This document shows, piece by piece, positions 1 through 8,340 of a stretch of DNA of 64,000 bases. The number at the start of each line of letters is the position of its first letter. Within the stretch, counting starts at the first letter, position 1. This DNA is from Chlorobium sp. (lineage in GTDB: Bacteria > Bacteroidota > Chlorobiia > Chlorobiales > Chlorobiaceae): assembly GCA_028282595.1 (NCBI GenBank), contig JANQHQ010000046.1, positions 28,892-92,891 of the forward strand. Direction: 5' to 3'. The position numbers and the translations under genes are program-made. The notes under the pieces were generated by a model, which saw only the letters and a program-made list of their open reading frames with translations, had not been told where the DNA came from and did not search any database.

Positions 1-280
1 CTCCTGCGATTTCCTGTGTGGTTTCGTTCTTTTCGGCAATCTGCTTGTAGGCCTTCCGGCGTTCGCTGTTGACGGAGGCGATAAGCTGTTGCGCTTCTCC
101 GGACGCCCCGGGAGGCTGGGCGAGATAGCCGTTGTCGACCTCTCCGGCCAGGCCTTTCGACAGGGCGGTCTTGAGATCCAGGGCAAATGCGCCGGCGCTG
201 AACGAGAGCAGCAGGACACTCAGGAGAACAATGGTCCTCAGGCCGCGGCGAAGGGGTGTTGTCGTCGTGGAAATAGTCAT
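1..280 (-). CDS. YdbL family protein (DUF1318), 3' end outside window
   Basis: Small secreted protein of the YdbL/DUF1318 family, cut off by the left edge of the window. The visible 93 residues start with a signal peptide (basic RRGLR, then a Leu/Val-rich core ending SAGAFA), followed by the family pattern LDLKTALSKGLAGE, a GYLAQ segment and the NSERRKAYKQIAEKN helix. A GGGAGG ribosome binding site lies just before the ATG. The stop of the YnbE-like lipoprotein is 15 bp upstream, so the two are co-transcribed. In enterobacteria these families accompany the AsmA-like protein YdbH, which acts in phospholipid transport; YdbH is not visible here. The family call is firm; the role is inferred. Confidence 0.8.
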   Translation of the reverse strand, partial: MTISTTTTPLRRGLRTIVLLSVLLLSFSAGAFALDLKTALSKGLAGEVDNGYLAQPPGASGEAQQLIASVNSERRKAYKQIAEKNETTQEIAG

Positions 281-295
281 GTCGGTCCTCCCTTG

Positions 296-496
296 TTAAA
301 AGATGTCTTTTCTTTCATCGAGCATGGTCTCGATGTCCTTGTCGAGGCGCACCCGTATCTCGTGATCGATCTTGACGTTCATGTTGATCGTGATCGGTTT
401 TTCGGGAGCCTCGACCTTCACGGTCGGCTTGCAGGAGCAGAGCAGCACGAAGCAGAGCACGCCTGCCAGCGACCCTCTGGAGATGAGTGTTTTCAT
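296..496 (-). CDS. YnbE-like small lipoprotein
   Basis: A 66-residue predicted outer-membrane lipoprotein. It has a short signal peptide with a lipobox (VLLCSC, lipidated Cys near residue 22), then VKVEAPEKPITINMNVKI, the beta-strand segment typical of YnbE, and a charged C-terminus. It sits directly upstream of the YdbL gene and downstream of a DUF2141 gene on the same strand. In E. coli, YnbE works with YdbH to bridge the envelope; here the pair is seen without an adjacent YdbH. The length matches the family. Confidence 0.8.
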   Translation of the reverse strand: MKTLISRGSLAGVLCFVLLCSCKPTVKVEAPEKPITINMNVKIDHEIRVRLDKDIETMLDERKDIF

Positions 497-536
497 ACTG
501 GTTCCTGGGTTAAGTGAGTGCTTTGCATGGTTGATG

Positions 537-1061
537 TTACAGATACTTCATGTTGATGACCAGTGCGGCCTCCTCGGAATCGAACGTGAAGTTCGATTCG
601 TCGAATTCCGGGGGGCCGAAACGGATTTTCGGATTGTTGGAGGCGCCGAAACCCTCCTTGGGCACGCCTATCCAGGTTTTGTCCATCTTGCGGTTGCGGT
701 TTTCGTCGTGCAGCACGCTTACGGCATAGGTGCCGTAGGGAATGTTTTCGAGAACGCACTCCATCTCGGTTCCGGTCGGTTCGGTGCCCCCGAGCGCGAA
801 TGCGTTATCGGAATCGCCGGGAAAGCCCTCTTCGGAACGGAAGAGCGCGATGCCGATATAGCCGTCGGAATTTCTGAGGTTCGTGATGCGGATACAGAGG
901 TTGCCGGTCCGGTTTCCGATCAAGAGGTCTCCGTCCTCCTCATTGAAGGTGACCGGGACGCTTCTGCTGCCGGGCTCCCGCGGGTTGCCGTCTTCCGCCA
1001 GCGCCGCCGGCGAGAAGCGGGCGAACATCAGGACAAGGAGAAATGCTGCAGAACGTTTCAT
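537..1061 (-). CDS. DUF2141 domain-containing secreted protein
   Basis: Predicted periplasmic protein of 174 residues, function unknown. Residues 1-22 form a signal peptide ending at ALAED. The rest matches DUF2141: IGIALFRSEEGFPGD, the GTYAVSVLHDENRNRKMD stretch, then the GVPKEGFGASNN turn and FGPPEFDES. The DENRNRKMD segment resembles a calcium-binding loop, though this is inference. It ends 40 bp before the YnbE-like gene on the same strand and begins 4 bp after the smsB-like gene stop, so it may share that transcript. Confidence 0.8.
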   Translation of the reverse strand: MKRSAAFLLVLMFARFSPAALAEDGNPREPGSRSVPVTFNEEDGDLLIGNRTGNLCIRITNLRNSDGYIGIALFRSEEGFPGDSDNAFALGGTEPTGTEMECVLENIPYGTYAVSVLHDENRNRKMDKTWIGVPKEGFGASNNPKIRFGPPEFDESNFTFDSEEAALVINMKYL

Positions 1062-1065
1062 GGGG

Positions 1066-2223
1066 TCAGAACATGCTGTTTTCGGTTTCGGCGATCGCGT
1101 CGTCCAGCTCGGCTCTCAGCTCGGGGGGCAGTCCCATGATGTCGATGTTGAGAAAACCCCTGATAATGGTCGAGCTTGCTTCCTCCTCGTCGAGTCCCCG
1201 GATCATGAGGTACTCGATCTCCTCTTTCGCTATCTTGCCGACAGCCGCCTCGTGAGAGAGTTCGACTCCCTCGGCCCGGCCGTCGAGTTCGGGAATGGCG
1301 TGAATGACGCCGTTGTTGAGCAGGAGACCCTCGCATTCGAGATGTCCTTTCGTGGGAGAGATGTTGGCCTGTATGTGCCCGCGAGCGACAATCGTCCCCC
1401 CGGAAGCGATGGCGTGCGAAACGATTTCCGTTCTGGTGTCCACGGCGTCGAGAATCACCCGGTTTCCGACGTCCATATAGGTTCCCTCGGTCGCTACGAT
1501 GACCGAGTTGAAACGCGAAACCGAGCCCGCTCCCTTCATCACTATCTTGGGATACATCTGAAGGTTTTTTACCGGCTTCAGGCTTATGTAGTTGCTCAGG
1601 AAAACGCCCCCGGCCTCGACCTGACCGACCGAACGGGGTCGCACCTCGACCTGTTCGCCCCAGTTGTGCACCATGGTGAAGGTGAGGCTGGCGTTTTTTT
1701 CCACATAGAACTCGGTTATGCCGATGTGTGCGGCCTTCTGGTCGGCAAGGGTTGTCGTGCAGCCCGAAAGGATGTGGGCCTCGGCGCCTTCCTCGACGAT
1801 CACGATGTTGTGTACGTTCTGGCCGACCTTCTCGGTGTGCATCATCAAGCACGACTGGATCGGGGCGGTGAGACGCGCGCCCTTCTTGACACGGATGACG
1901 TAACCGCCGTGGACGTGATCCGCCGCGAGCCGGGTGAATTCGTCCTTTTCCGGGTTTACAAGATTCCACTGCAGGTCGGCGAGGCCCTCGTGGATCTTGA
2001 GAGCAAGTCCCAGCGGCAGAATTTCAACGCCGGGATCGTAGGATTTGCAGAAGGCGTGATCGTGATCGATCAGAACGAACGATGCGCTGCGGTTCTTCTC
2101 CGAAGAGTCGAAGCCCGCCATCATCATGCTCTGCTTTTCTTTATCGGCCATGCGGTTCAGATCCTCGATCTGTTCGCTTCCGTGACCGGAAAACTCGTAT
2201 TTCGAAAGGTCTATATCGTTCAT
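1066..2223 (-). CDS. smsB: SufB/SufD-type Fe-S cluster scaffold protein (SmsB-like)
   Basis: Core scaffold protein of a SUF-type iron-sulfur cluster assembly system (385 residues). The SufBD beta-helix region is recognisable from about residue 100 to 350: VKKGARLTAPIQSCLMM, then VEEGAEAHILSGC, GSVSRFNSVIVATEGTYMD, the ARGHIQANISPTKGHLECEGLLLNN segment and SHEAAVGKIAKEEIEYLMIRGL, which is the signature C-terminal part of SufB/SufD. It is shorter than E. coli SufB and is the only SufBD protein here. Together with the upstream ATPase it looks like the minimal two-gene SmsCB/SufBC arrangement seen in archaea and anaerobes. That no other suf genes are used cannot be judged from one window. Confidence 0.85.
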   Translation of the reverse strand: MNDIDLSKYEFSGHGSEQIEDLNRMADKEKQSMMMAGFDSSEKNRSASFVLIDHDHAFCKSYDPGVEILPLGLALKIHEGLADLQWNLVNPEKDEFTRLAADHVHGGYVIRVKKGARLTAPIQSCLMMHTEKVGQNVHNIVIVEEGAEAHILSGCTTTLADQKAAHIGITEFYVEKNASLTFTMVHNWGEQVEVRPRSVGQVEAGGVFLSNYISLKPVKNLQMYPKIVMKGAGSVSRFNSVIVATEGTYMDVGNRVILDAVDTRTEIVSHAIASGGTIVARGHIQANISPTKGHLECEGLLLNNGVIHAIPELDGRAEGVELSHEAAVGKIAKEEIEYLMIRGLDEEEASSTIIRGFLNIDIMGLPPELRAELDDAIAETENSMF

Positions 2224-2358
2224 AATCCATGCTTCGTGGAGGCATGGCGATGTCCGCCATGCGGGCCCGAGGTGTAACTGCGTGTTCTGACTATTAATAC
2301 CGACGTTTTTTTTATTCAGTTCTTGTACGGTTTCTCTTGCGGCCGCACCGGCGTCCGT

Positions 2359-3117
2359 TTACGTGAGGCAGCGGATGCACTCTTGGTACCCGTACTTCTG
2401 CAGATGGTCCAGAATGCGTTTCGGGTTGTCCTCGCAGCAGAGGTGCCCGTTATAGAGCACATGGCCCCTGTCGGCCGCAATGTAATCGAGGATATACCCG
2501 GTATGGGTGATGACCAGGCCGGAGGTTCTGCGCGTATGCATCAGTTCGTGCATGGAGTGTTTTCCGTTGGGCTCCGGACTCCCCTCGAGCAGCTCTTTCG
2601 CCATGGCGCCCACAAGTGCGATGTTTTCGACGTCGACTCCGGATTCGGGCTCGTCGAACAGCACGAAATTCGGTCTCTGGGCCATGAGCTGCAGGATTTC
2701 GGAGCGCTTGATCTCCCCGCCGGAAAAACCGAGATTGATATCCCGGTCGAGAAACTTTTCCATGTTCACCTTCCTGGCCAGGGATTCGATGTCTATCGGT
2801 TCTTTTCCGGCGCACAGTTCGACCAAGCCCCGGGTTTTCAACCCGTGGATCGACGGAGGACGCTGCATCGACATGCCGATGCCCTTGCGGGCGCGTTCGT
2901 ATGCGGGAATGCGGGTGATGTCGTCGCCGTTGAAAAGAATTTTTCCCTCCGTAACCTCGTAATTGCCGATGCCCATGACCGTGTAGAGCAGGGTTGTTTT
3001 CCCCGACCCGTTGGGTCCGAACAGGATAACCGTTTCCCCTTCACCGATATGCAGGTTGATGCCTTTCAGGATCGGAGTGTCGTTTATGGATACATGGAGG
3101 TTTTCTATGGTGAGCAT
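2359..3117 (-). CDS. smsC: SufC-type ABC ATPase of Fe-S cluster assembly (SmsC-like)
   Basis: Soluble ABC ATPase that pairs with the SufB-like scaffold. Visible motifs: Walker A GPNGSGKTT near residue 35, Q-loop MSMQRPPS, signature LGFSGGEIKRSE, Walker B NFVLFDEPESGVD, and an H-loop in VITHTGYIL. LGFSGGE and FDEPESGVDV are typical of SufC rather than of transporters. The start at 3117 (MLTIENL) is chosen because it opens the conserved fold; in-frame codons upstream do not look coding. It lies upstream of smsB, separated by about 135 bp that contain a 7-bp hairpin (CATGGCG/CGCCATG), so the two may be differentially expressed. Confidence 0.9.
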   Translation of the reverse strand: MLTIENLHVSINDTPILKGINLHIGEGETVILFGPNGSGKTTLLYTVMGIGNYEVTEGKILFNGDDITRIPAYERARKGIGMSMQRPPSIHGLKTRGLVELCAGKEPIDIESLARKVNMEKFLDRDINLGFSGGEIKRSEILQLMAQRPNFVLFDEPESGVDVENIALVGAMAKELLEGSPEPNGKHSMHELMHTRRTSGLVITHTGYILDYIAADRGHVLYNGHLCCEDNPKRILDHLQKYGYQECIRCLT

Positions 3118-3354
3118 GACCGTACGTTTTCGCTTTTTTTTCCGGCCGCCGGGACGGTGGACGATTTCATTTTCAGGATAAGATAGAAAAGATGAACTGT
3201 TTCCGAAATTTTCAGTCTCCGGCCGGGTCCGTCCGGAAGCGCGCAGAGCGGGCAAACTTTTCGGGCGTTCTCTCGGTTATACAGAGGAAACTCCTTTCGT
3301 TTCGAGCCGTACGTTATCTTCTTCTCCCAACCCGTGAAAACAGGACCATACGAT

Positions 3355-4161
3355 ATGCAGACCGAGTCGCTGGATTTCAACTGTGACATACTGGAACAGA
3401 GTCACGATATTCCCGTTCTTGTCGATTTCTGGGCCGAATGGTGTGGCCCCTGCAGGATGCTCGGACCGGTGCTCGAAAGCCTGGCCGAAAAGCATGCCGG
3501 AGAATTTCTTCTGGTCAAGATCAACACCGAGGAGTATCCCGAAATCGCCCAGCGGTACGGGATCATGAGCATTCCGGCCGTCAAGCTCTTCATCAAGGGC
3601 GAGATTGCAGGCGAGTTTGCCGGTGCTCTGCCGGAAGACCACATAGAGCAGTGGCTGAAAAAAACGCTGCCGAGCCGTTATGCGGAAGAGATCGGGCTTG
3701 CCGCGGGACTTGTAGCGGAAGGCAAGGAGTTCAAGGCCGTTCCCATTCTGGAAGAGGTGCTGAAATACGAACCCGGCAACACGGAAGCGACAGCGATGCT
3801 CGTCAGGCTGAAACTGTTCGGCAGTCCGGAGGAGGTCGCCGCCCTTGTTCCGATGCTGGAAAAGGAGTACGAGTTTTCGGAGCTTGTCTCCTCGGTCGCT
3901 ACGCTTTCCGAACTGCTGTCCAGGAAAAAGGAGGCGTATCCCGACGGTCCGGCGAGGGAGCTCTACGTGAGGGCGGTCGACGAGCTTCGCGGAAAGAATT
4001 TCGATGCGGCCCTCGACGCTTTCATCGGGGTATTGCGGGAAGACCGCTATTATGACGACGACGGAGCCCGCAAGGCCTGTATCGCTGTTTTCAAGTATCT
4101 CGGTGAAGAACATCCGGTCACCCTGAAACACAGAAAGATCTTCGACCGGGCGCTCTACTGA
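3355..4161 (+). CDS. Thioredoxin domain protein with TPR-like C-terminus (YbbN/CnoX-like)
   Basis: Cytoplasmic thioredoxin-fold protein of about 268 residues. The N-terminal 105 residues are a thioredoxin domain with the redox motif WAEWCGPCRM and the cis-proline loop SIPAVKLF. The remainder is helical (VAEGKEFKAVPILEEVLKYEPGNTEA and following repeats), as in the TPR-like region of YbbN/CnoX, a redox chaperone. Unlike E. coli YbbN, which has SXXC, this one keeps both cysteines and could be an active oxidoreductase. ATG 3355 follows an AGGA box; a GTG seven codons upstream is possible. It is divergent from smsC. Confidence 0.88.
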   Translation: MQTESLDFNCDILEQSHDIPVLVDFWAEWCGPCRMLGPVLESLAEKHAGEFLLVKINTEEYPEIAQRYGIMSIPAVKLFIKGEIAGEFAGALPEDHIEQWLKKTLPSRYAEEIGLAAGLVAEGKEFKAVPILEEVLKYEPGNTEATAMLVRLKLFGSPEEVAALVPMLEKEYEFSELVSSVATLSELLSRKKEAYPDGPARELYVRAVDELRGKNFDAALDAFIGVLREDRYYDDDGARKACIAVFKYLGEEHPVTLKHRKIFDRALY

Positions 4162-4195
4162 ACGACCTTCCGGCATGCGCCGGAGAGAGCCTGTA

Positions 4196-4774
4196 ATGAA
4201 CATGCCCGAAAAAAACAAGCCGGTGATCGGCGTGGATCTCGACGGCGTATGCGCCGATTTTTACGGACGCATGCGCGAAATCGCCGCGGAGTGGTTCGAA
4301 CGGCCGGTCGACAGCCTGTCGGAGGATGTTTCCTACGGCCTGGAAGAGTGGGGAATCTCCGACACCAAACAGTACGAAAGCCTCCACCGTTTTGCGCTCA
4401 ACCAGCGTCAGCTCTTCAAAACCATGCCCATGTTGCCGGGGGCGAGAAAATATCTGAGAAAACTTTCCGACGACGGCTATCACATCAGAATCGTCACCCA
4501 CCGCCTGTTCATACACTACTCGCATGCCGCCGCCGTCCAGCAGACGGTCGCGTGGCTTGACGGCCACGGTATTCCGTACTGGGATCTCTGCTTCATGAAG
4601 GAAAAGTCGGCCGTCGGAGCCGACATCTACGTCGAGGACAATCCGCACAACGTCCTGCAGCTTCGAGAGAAGGGGTTTGCCACGATCTGTTTCGCCAACA
4701 GCACGAACAAGGAAATACCGTCCCCCCGCGCCTCCGGCTGGCGGGAGGTGTACGACATCATCCGCGCTCTCTGA
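4196..4774 (+). CDS. HAD-family 5'(3')-deoxyribonucleotidase (NT5C-like)
   Basis: Predicted nucleotide phosphatase of the HAD superfamily (about 192 residues). The catalytic DXD motif is GVDLDGVCADF near the N-terminus; motif II is RIVTHR and motif IV is DIYVEDNPHN, fitting the 5' nucleotidase deoxy (C) type family. The cap region is short (C1 type). The ATG at 4196 is preceded by GGAGAGAG at good spacing; a second ATG lies two codons on. It starts 35 bp after the thioredoxin gene on the same strand and ends convergently with a lipoprotein gene 15 bp away. Substrate is inferred from the family only. Confidence 0.82.
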   Translation: MNMPEKNKPVIGVDLDGVCADFYGRMREIAAEWFERPVDSLSEDVSYGLEEWGISDTKQYESLHRFALNQRQLFKTMPMLPGARKYLRKLSDDGYHIRIVTHRLFIHYSHAAAVQQTVAWLDGHGIPYWDLCFMKEKSAVGADIYVEDNPHNVLQLREKGFATICFANSTNKEIPSPRASGWREVYDIIRAL

Positions 4775-4789
4775 GGCGGGCCGTGTCCG

Positions 4790-5647
4790 CTACATCCAGG
4801 GAAGCGCGCCGACCTTGTCCAGCTCTATCACCCGCGCTTTTTCGGGAAAGCGGTACTCTATGCCGTTCTTTTCCGGGTCGAGGGTCCGTTCGTCGTAAAC
4901 GATCACCATTTCCTGCTTCCCGCCTCCGTCGAGCGCGGGATGGAACATCAGGAGGTCGATCTCCGCCGGGAGGGAGATGCTTCTGTCGCCCGAACTGTAG
5001 GGGAGGAACCGTCGGAAATGCATCTCGAGCCGTTTTCCGCCCGAAGCGTCGCTGATCACAAGCGCTTCCAGGAGCCGGGTGGCGGGGTCTACAAGCAGCT
5101 CTTTGGAACCCGAAGCCGTCGCGATCGTATAACTCACCTTTCCGAAGCCTCGTTTGACCGAACGGACGGAAGCCAGGGGTTCCTCGATCGAGACGGAGCC
5201 CGTGACCGCCTCGGAAAGCAGCCGGTAGCCGCTTCTCACCCCGAGGATCTTTTCGATATTGTCAGGGGTGTTGTTTCCGACGAAAAGCCTGTTGTTCACG
5301 AGATCGTGAACGAAGAGCGAGTCGGGGCGGAACAGCATGTCGGCCACGGGCCAGTCGAGCAGGCCGGAGCTCACGATGATGCGCATCTCTCCCGATTTCC
5401 TGCGCTGGATGCTGCTGAAAACGCGCTCCTTCCTCGCGGGGGTTCTGATCCATATGTCGGCGAACCCGTCGACTTCCGCGATCGAGCCCGAATCCGACGC
5501 GACGTCCGCGTAAAGCTTCGAAAGTTCGGCATCGAGCTCCACGCTTTCCGACGGCCATTGCTGAAGAGTGGCCGTTTTGAAGCCGGTGCAGCCCGAGACG
5601 AGAACGGCGACGAGGAAGAGGAGCGGGAGGGCTGGCGTCTTTTTCAT
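4790..5647 (-). CDS. DUF4292-like (LolA-fold) lipoprotein
   Basis: Predicted outer-membrane lipoprotein of 285 residues. The ATG at 5647 gives a signal peptide MKKTPALPLLFLVAVLVSGC with a lipobox Cys at residue 20. The mature part has a pattern of strands (GFADIWIRTPARKERVFSSI, IIVSSGLLDWPVADMLFRPDSLFV) resembling the DUF4292/LolA-like fold found in Bacteroidota and Chlorobiota, where such proteins often sit beside TPR genes. It is convergent with the nucleotidase gene and divergent from the RlmI-like gene. Role unknown; lipoprotein status is clear. Confidence 0.75.
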   Translation of the reverse strand: MKKTPALPLLFLVAVLVSGCTGFKTATLQQWPSESVELDAELSKLYADVASDSGSIAEVDGFADIWIRTPARKERVFSSIQRRKSGEMRIIVSSGLLDWPVADMLFRPDSLFVHDLVNNRLFVGNNTPDNIEKILGVRSGYRLLSEAVTGSVSIEEPLASVRSVKRGFGKVSYTIATASGSKELLVDPATRLLEALVISDASGGKRLEMHFRRFLPYSSGDRSISLPAEIDLLMFHPALDGGGKQEMVIVYDERTLDPEKNGIEYRFPEKARVIELDKVGALPWM

Positions 5648-5852
5648 GGCACTGACTTTCGGTGTGTTCGGCAAACCGCGGCTTCGGGGTTCATTGTCCG
5701 TGCCGCCGCCTGCGGCGGAAGAACGTTCCGGTCCGGGGCGGCGACATCCGAATAAATATCGGGAATATTCCGCTTTAATTCCTAAATAGTTGGCGACGCG
5801 TTTATTTTATTCGTAACGGTAGCGCCGCCCAACAATCAGATTGTACAAGCCG

Positions 5853-7031
5853 ATGCACTCCCTCTATTTAAAACCTAAAGAACACCGGAGGCTGTTCAGG
5901 GGGCACCTCTGGTCGTTCAGCAATGAGTTCCAGTCTCTGCCCGGCGATATCGCCGCCGGCGAAACCGTCCGCCTCTACACGCACGACGGCCAGTTCATCG
6001 GCACGGGGTTCTACAACCCCCACTCGCTGATCTCCTTCCGGCTGCTGTCGCGCGAGGGGGAAGTTCCCGATGCGGCCTTTTTCCGGAAAAAGATTCTCGC
6101 TGCGCTCGCATTGAGGGAAAAGCTCTATCCCTCCGGCGAAACCAACGCCTTCCGGCTCGTTCACGGGGAATCCGACGGCCTTCCGGGACTTGTCATCGAC
6201 CGGTTCGACTCCTCGTTCGTGCTCCAGGCGTTTTCGGCCGGCATGGATGTCCACCTCTCGCTCATATGCGACGTGCTCCGGGAGCTTTTCGACCCGACCT
6301 CGATATTCGTCCGCAACGAATCGGTTCTACGGGAGCTCGAGGGGCTGCCGCTTTACAGGAAACCGGTTTTCGGTCCCGACGAGGAAGCGCTGAAAACCAT
6401 TTACGATACCGGCGTTTCCTACCGGATCAACCTGCTCGAAGGTCACAAGACGGGTTTTTTCCTCGACCAGAGGGAGAACCGCCGCATGGTGCGGAAGTTC
6501 GCCAAAGGCGCCGAAGTGCTCGATGTCTTTACCAGCGACGGTGGTTTCGCCCTCAATGCACTTCACGGCGGGGCGGTTTCCGCGACAATGGTCGATATTT
6601 CCGGCCAGGCGCTGAAACGCGCCGGGGAGAATGCACGCCTGAACGATTTTCATGCGGTCACGTTCCTGCAGGGGGACGCATTCGAGGTTCTGGACGGTCT
6701 GATATCGGCAAAAAAATCCTACGATCTCGTCATTCTCGATCCGCCGAGCTTCACCAAAAGCAGAAAGAACCTGCCGACCGCCCTCAAGGCCTATAAAAAG
6801 CTCAACCGCCTCGGACTGAGGCTTGCGAGGAAAGGAGGATTCTTCGCCACGGCGTCCTGTTCCCGTCACGTGTCGGAAGGGGATTTTCTCGACGCCGTCC
6901 ATCAGGCCTCCCTTTCCGCGGGGAAGAACCTCCGTCTGATCTGCCGGAATTCACAGCCGCCGGATCATCCGGTGCTGCTTTCCATGCCCGAAACCAGCTA
7001 TCTGAAATTCGCCTGTTTTTATGTCGGGTGA
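5853..7031 (+). CDS. Class I SAM-dependent rRNA methyltransferase, RlmI-like
   Basis: Probable 23S rRNA cytosine-C5 methyltransferase (392 residues). Residues 1-75 form a PUA domain (LKPKEHRRLFRGHLWSF... ETVRLYTHDGQFIGTGFYN). The Rossmann methyltransferase domain follows: LDVFTSDGGFALNALHGG (SAM-binding motif I), VDISGQALKRAGENA, LVILDPPSFTKSRKN (motif IV) and the ATASCSRHVS loop with the motif VI cysteine. The fold and order match RlmI/YccW. ATG 5853 is preferred over the upstream TTG 5841. It is divergent from the DUF4292 lipoprotein gene and faces the nickel SOD operon across a terminator. Confidence 0.9.
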   Translation: MHSLYLKPKEHRRLFRGHLWSFSNEFQSLPGDIAAGETVRLYTHDGQFIGTGFYNPHSLISFRLLSREGEVPDAAFFRKKILAALALREKLYPSGETNAFRLVHGESDGLPGLVIDRFDSSFVLQAFSAGMDVHLSLICDVLRELFDPTSIFVRNESVLRELEGLPLYRKPVFGPDEEALKTIYDTGVSYRINLLEGHKTGFFLDQRENRRMVRKFAKGAEVLDVFTSDGGFALNALHGGAVSATMVDISGQALKRAGENARLNDFHAVTFLQGDAFEVLDGLISAKKSYDLVILDPPSFTKSRKNLPTALKAYKKLNRLGLRLARKGGFFATASCSRHVSEGDFLDAVHQASLSAGKNLRLICRNSQPPDHPVLLSMPETSYLKFACFYVG

Positions 7032-7060
7032 CCCCGACTGCCGGTAAAGAGCGCAAAAAG

Positions 7061-7093
7061 AGAGAAAGGCCCCGACGAAAAGGGCCTTTCTCT
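7061..7093 (-). terminator. Rho-independent terminator (bidirectional stem)
   Basis: Perfect 12-bp stem AGAGAAAGGCCC / GGGCCTTTCTCT with a 9-nt loop. Read on the minus strand the stem is followed by CTTTTTG, so it best serves the nickel SOD operon; it may also stop the RlmI-like gene arriving from the other side. Confidence 0.8.
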
Positions 7094-7113
7094 TGGTTCC
7101 GGTGTCAGTAAAC

Positions 7114-7413
7114 TCACGCTTGCGTGGTTTTCCCGCGGCCGAGCTTCAGGACTACTTTTCCGACGATCATGTCCCGCGTGACCAGACCGATGGAACGGCT
7201 GTCCGTACTCAGCGGATGCGTGCCTTCGACAAAAAAACCGCCGTCCGTTTCCCTGGCTATTTTTTTCAGGAGAAGCCCGTGAAGGCGGTTTGTAAAGACA
7301 ATGCAGTCTCCGGTTTGCGGCTTGAACCAGCGGCTGCTTACGGAAAGAACATAGTCACCCTCGCGGTACGAGGGTGACATGCTGTGTCCCGTAACCTTGC
7401 ATACGGAAAGCAT
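7114..7413 (-). CDS. sodX: Nickel superoxide dismutase maturation protease (SodX, S26-type)
   Basis: Small S26/signal-peptidase-like Ser-Lys protease of 99 residues that in known systems removes the NiSOD propeptide. The catalytic serine lies in TGHSMSPSYREGDYV (Ser11); the PQTGDCIVF strand and the LLLKKIARE segment supply the general-base lysine; GTHPLSTDSRSIGLV is the typical S26 box-E-like region. No transmembrane anchor is present, as in SodX. Its ATG shares one base with the stop of sodN (TGATG), which implies translational coupling, and this adjacency supports the assignment. The reading frame is open further upstream, but that part overlaps sodN and is not coding. Confidence 0.9.
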   Translation of the reverse strand: MLSVCKVTGHSMSPSYREGDYVLSVSSRWFKPQTGDCIVFTNRLHGLLLKKIARETDGGFFVEGTHPLSTDSRSIGLVTRDMIVGKVVLKLGRGKTTQA

Positions 7414-7907
7414 CACAGTACCGGATAGACCACTTCCAGAGCGGGCGGATACGGAGAGGTGGCCCGTTTGGTCGCAACGCTTTTCAGCTCCCAGAAGATC
7501 TCGGCGAAACGGTTGACGTTTTCCAGTAGTTCGAGCGCGGCCTCTTTGTTGATCTCCTGCTTCGCCTTGGAGCCGAGGAGCATGATGTTGTGCGTGATCT
7601 CGTGCAGTTCGGGGTGTTTTTCGATGTGAGGGGCTTTGAAGAAGTCGCCCCAGATAATGCGTATTTCGTGCTTCACGATCGCGGCATGGCGTTCTTTTTC
7701 GGCGATGTACCGGTTCACTTCGTTGTACCACTCGACGGTGTGTTCCGCTTCCCTGTGTTCGTTGAGGAAGTCGATCATACGGACGATGGTAAGGCAGGAT
7801 ACGAGGGCGTGCCCGGGATCGTAAATCCCGCAGGGAATGTCGCAATGTGCTTTGACTTCTTGTACGGGAAGCACTTTTTCCAGAAAATCGAAGGTTTTGT
7901 TACGCAT
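7413..7907 (-). CDS. sodN: Nickel superoxide dismutase (NiSOD)
   Basis: Dismutates superoxide to oxygen and hydrogen peroxide in a cytoplasmic homohexamer. The diagnostic nickel hook HCDIPCGIYDP is present, with His21, Cys22 and Cys26 becoming residues 1, 2 and 6 after removal of a 20-residue propeptide (MRNKTFDFLEKVLPVQEVKA). The rest is the expected four-helix bundle (CLTIVRMIDFL, VEWYNEVNRYIAEKERHA, IRIIWGDFFKAPHIEKHPELHE). The mature length fits NiSOD. It is first in a two-gene operon with sodX. NiSOD is best known from Streptomyces, cyanobacteria and marine bacteria; in a strict anaerobic phototroph it is noteworthy. Confidence 0.95.
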   Translation of the reverse strand: MRNKTFDFLEKVLPVQEVKAHCDIPCGIYDPGHALVSCLTIVRMIDFLNEHREAEHTVEWYNEVNRYIAEKERHAAIVKHEIRIIWGDFFKAPHIEKHPELHEITHNIMLLGSKAKQEINKEAALELLENVNRFAEIFWELKSVATKRATSPYPPALEVVYPVL

Positions 7908-8340
7908 GGCTGTCGATGTTTTTTTGTTGTACCTGAAAAAGGCGTGGTTACGGGTGATTGGGAAATCCTTCCCTGAAGCGTTGCAGGATTCGAACAGCCC
8001 CGGAGAATGTCCTGTCCGGGTTGATCGAAAGGAAAGACGAGAAACGCGATCTCGTTCGCGATTTCGTTTTTTAACTGTTGCCGGAAAGATTTAGTTTCTT
8101 GTCGGGTACGATATTTTTTACGAACGAGGGACAAGGCGGGGCGTACGTTCCCGGTACATGGCGAAACCGTTTATGCATGAATGAGCCTGCGCGGAGCGAC
8201 CCGCCCCCGGTGCCGGGGACGGAAGTCCGGCAGGTTACGGGCGGCGTACGGAAGAGTACCGGAAGCGCCCCGTTCTCCGGCGGGAGGCACTCTGTGAAAT
8301 CAGGAGGCATCTTGACAACAGAAATTCCTGAGAGGGTTGT
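7908..8340. other. Non-coding gap between sodN and coaE
   Basis: No convincing gene is seen in this 433-bp divergent region. It should hold the promoters of sodN (minus) and coaE (plus). At 8041-8072 there is an imperfect hairpin GAAACGCGA / TCGCGATTTC followed by GTTTTTT; no gene points into it, so it may be a leader structure or chance. Confidence 0.4.

Noticed and set aside
7414..7845. N-terminal extension of sodX across sodN
   Set aside because: The extension is an Arg-rich out-of-frame reading of sodN; the S26 fold begins at the overlapping ATG.
8041..8072. Terminator-like hairpin in the sodN-coaE gap
   Set aside because: The stem is imperfect and no gene is transcribed toward it; kept only as a note.
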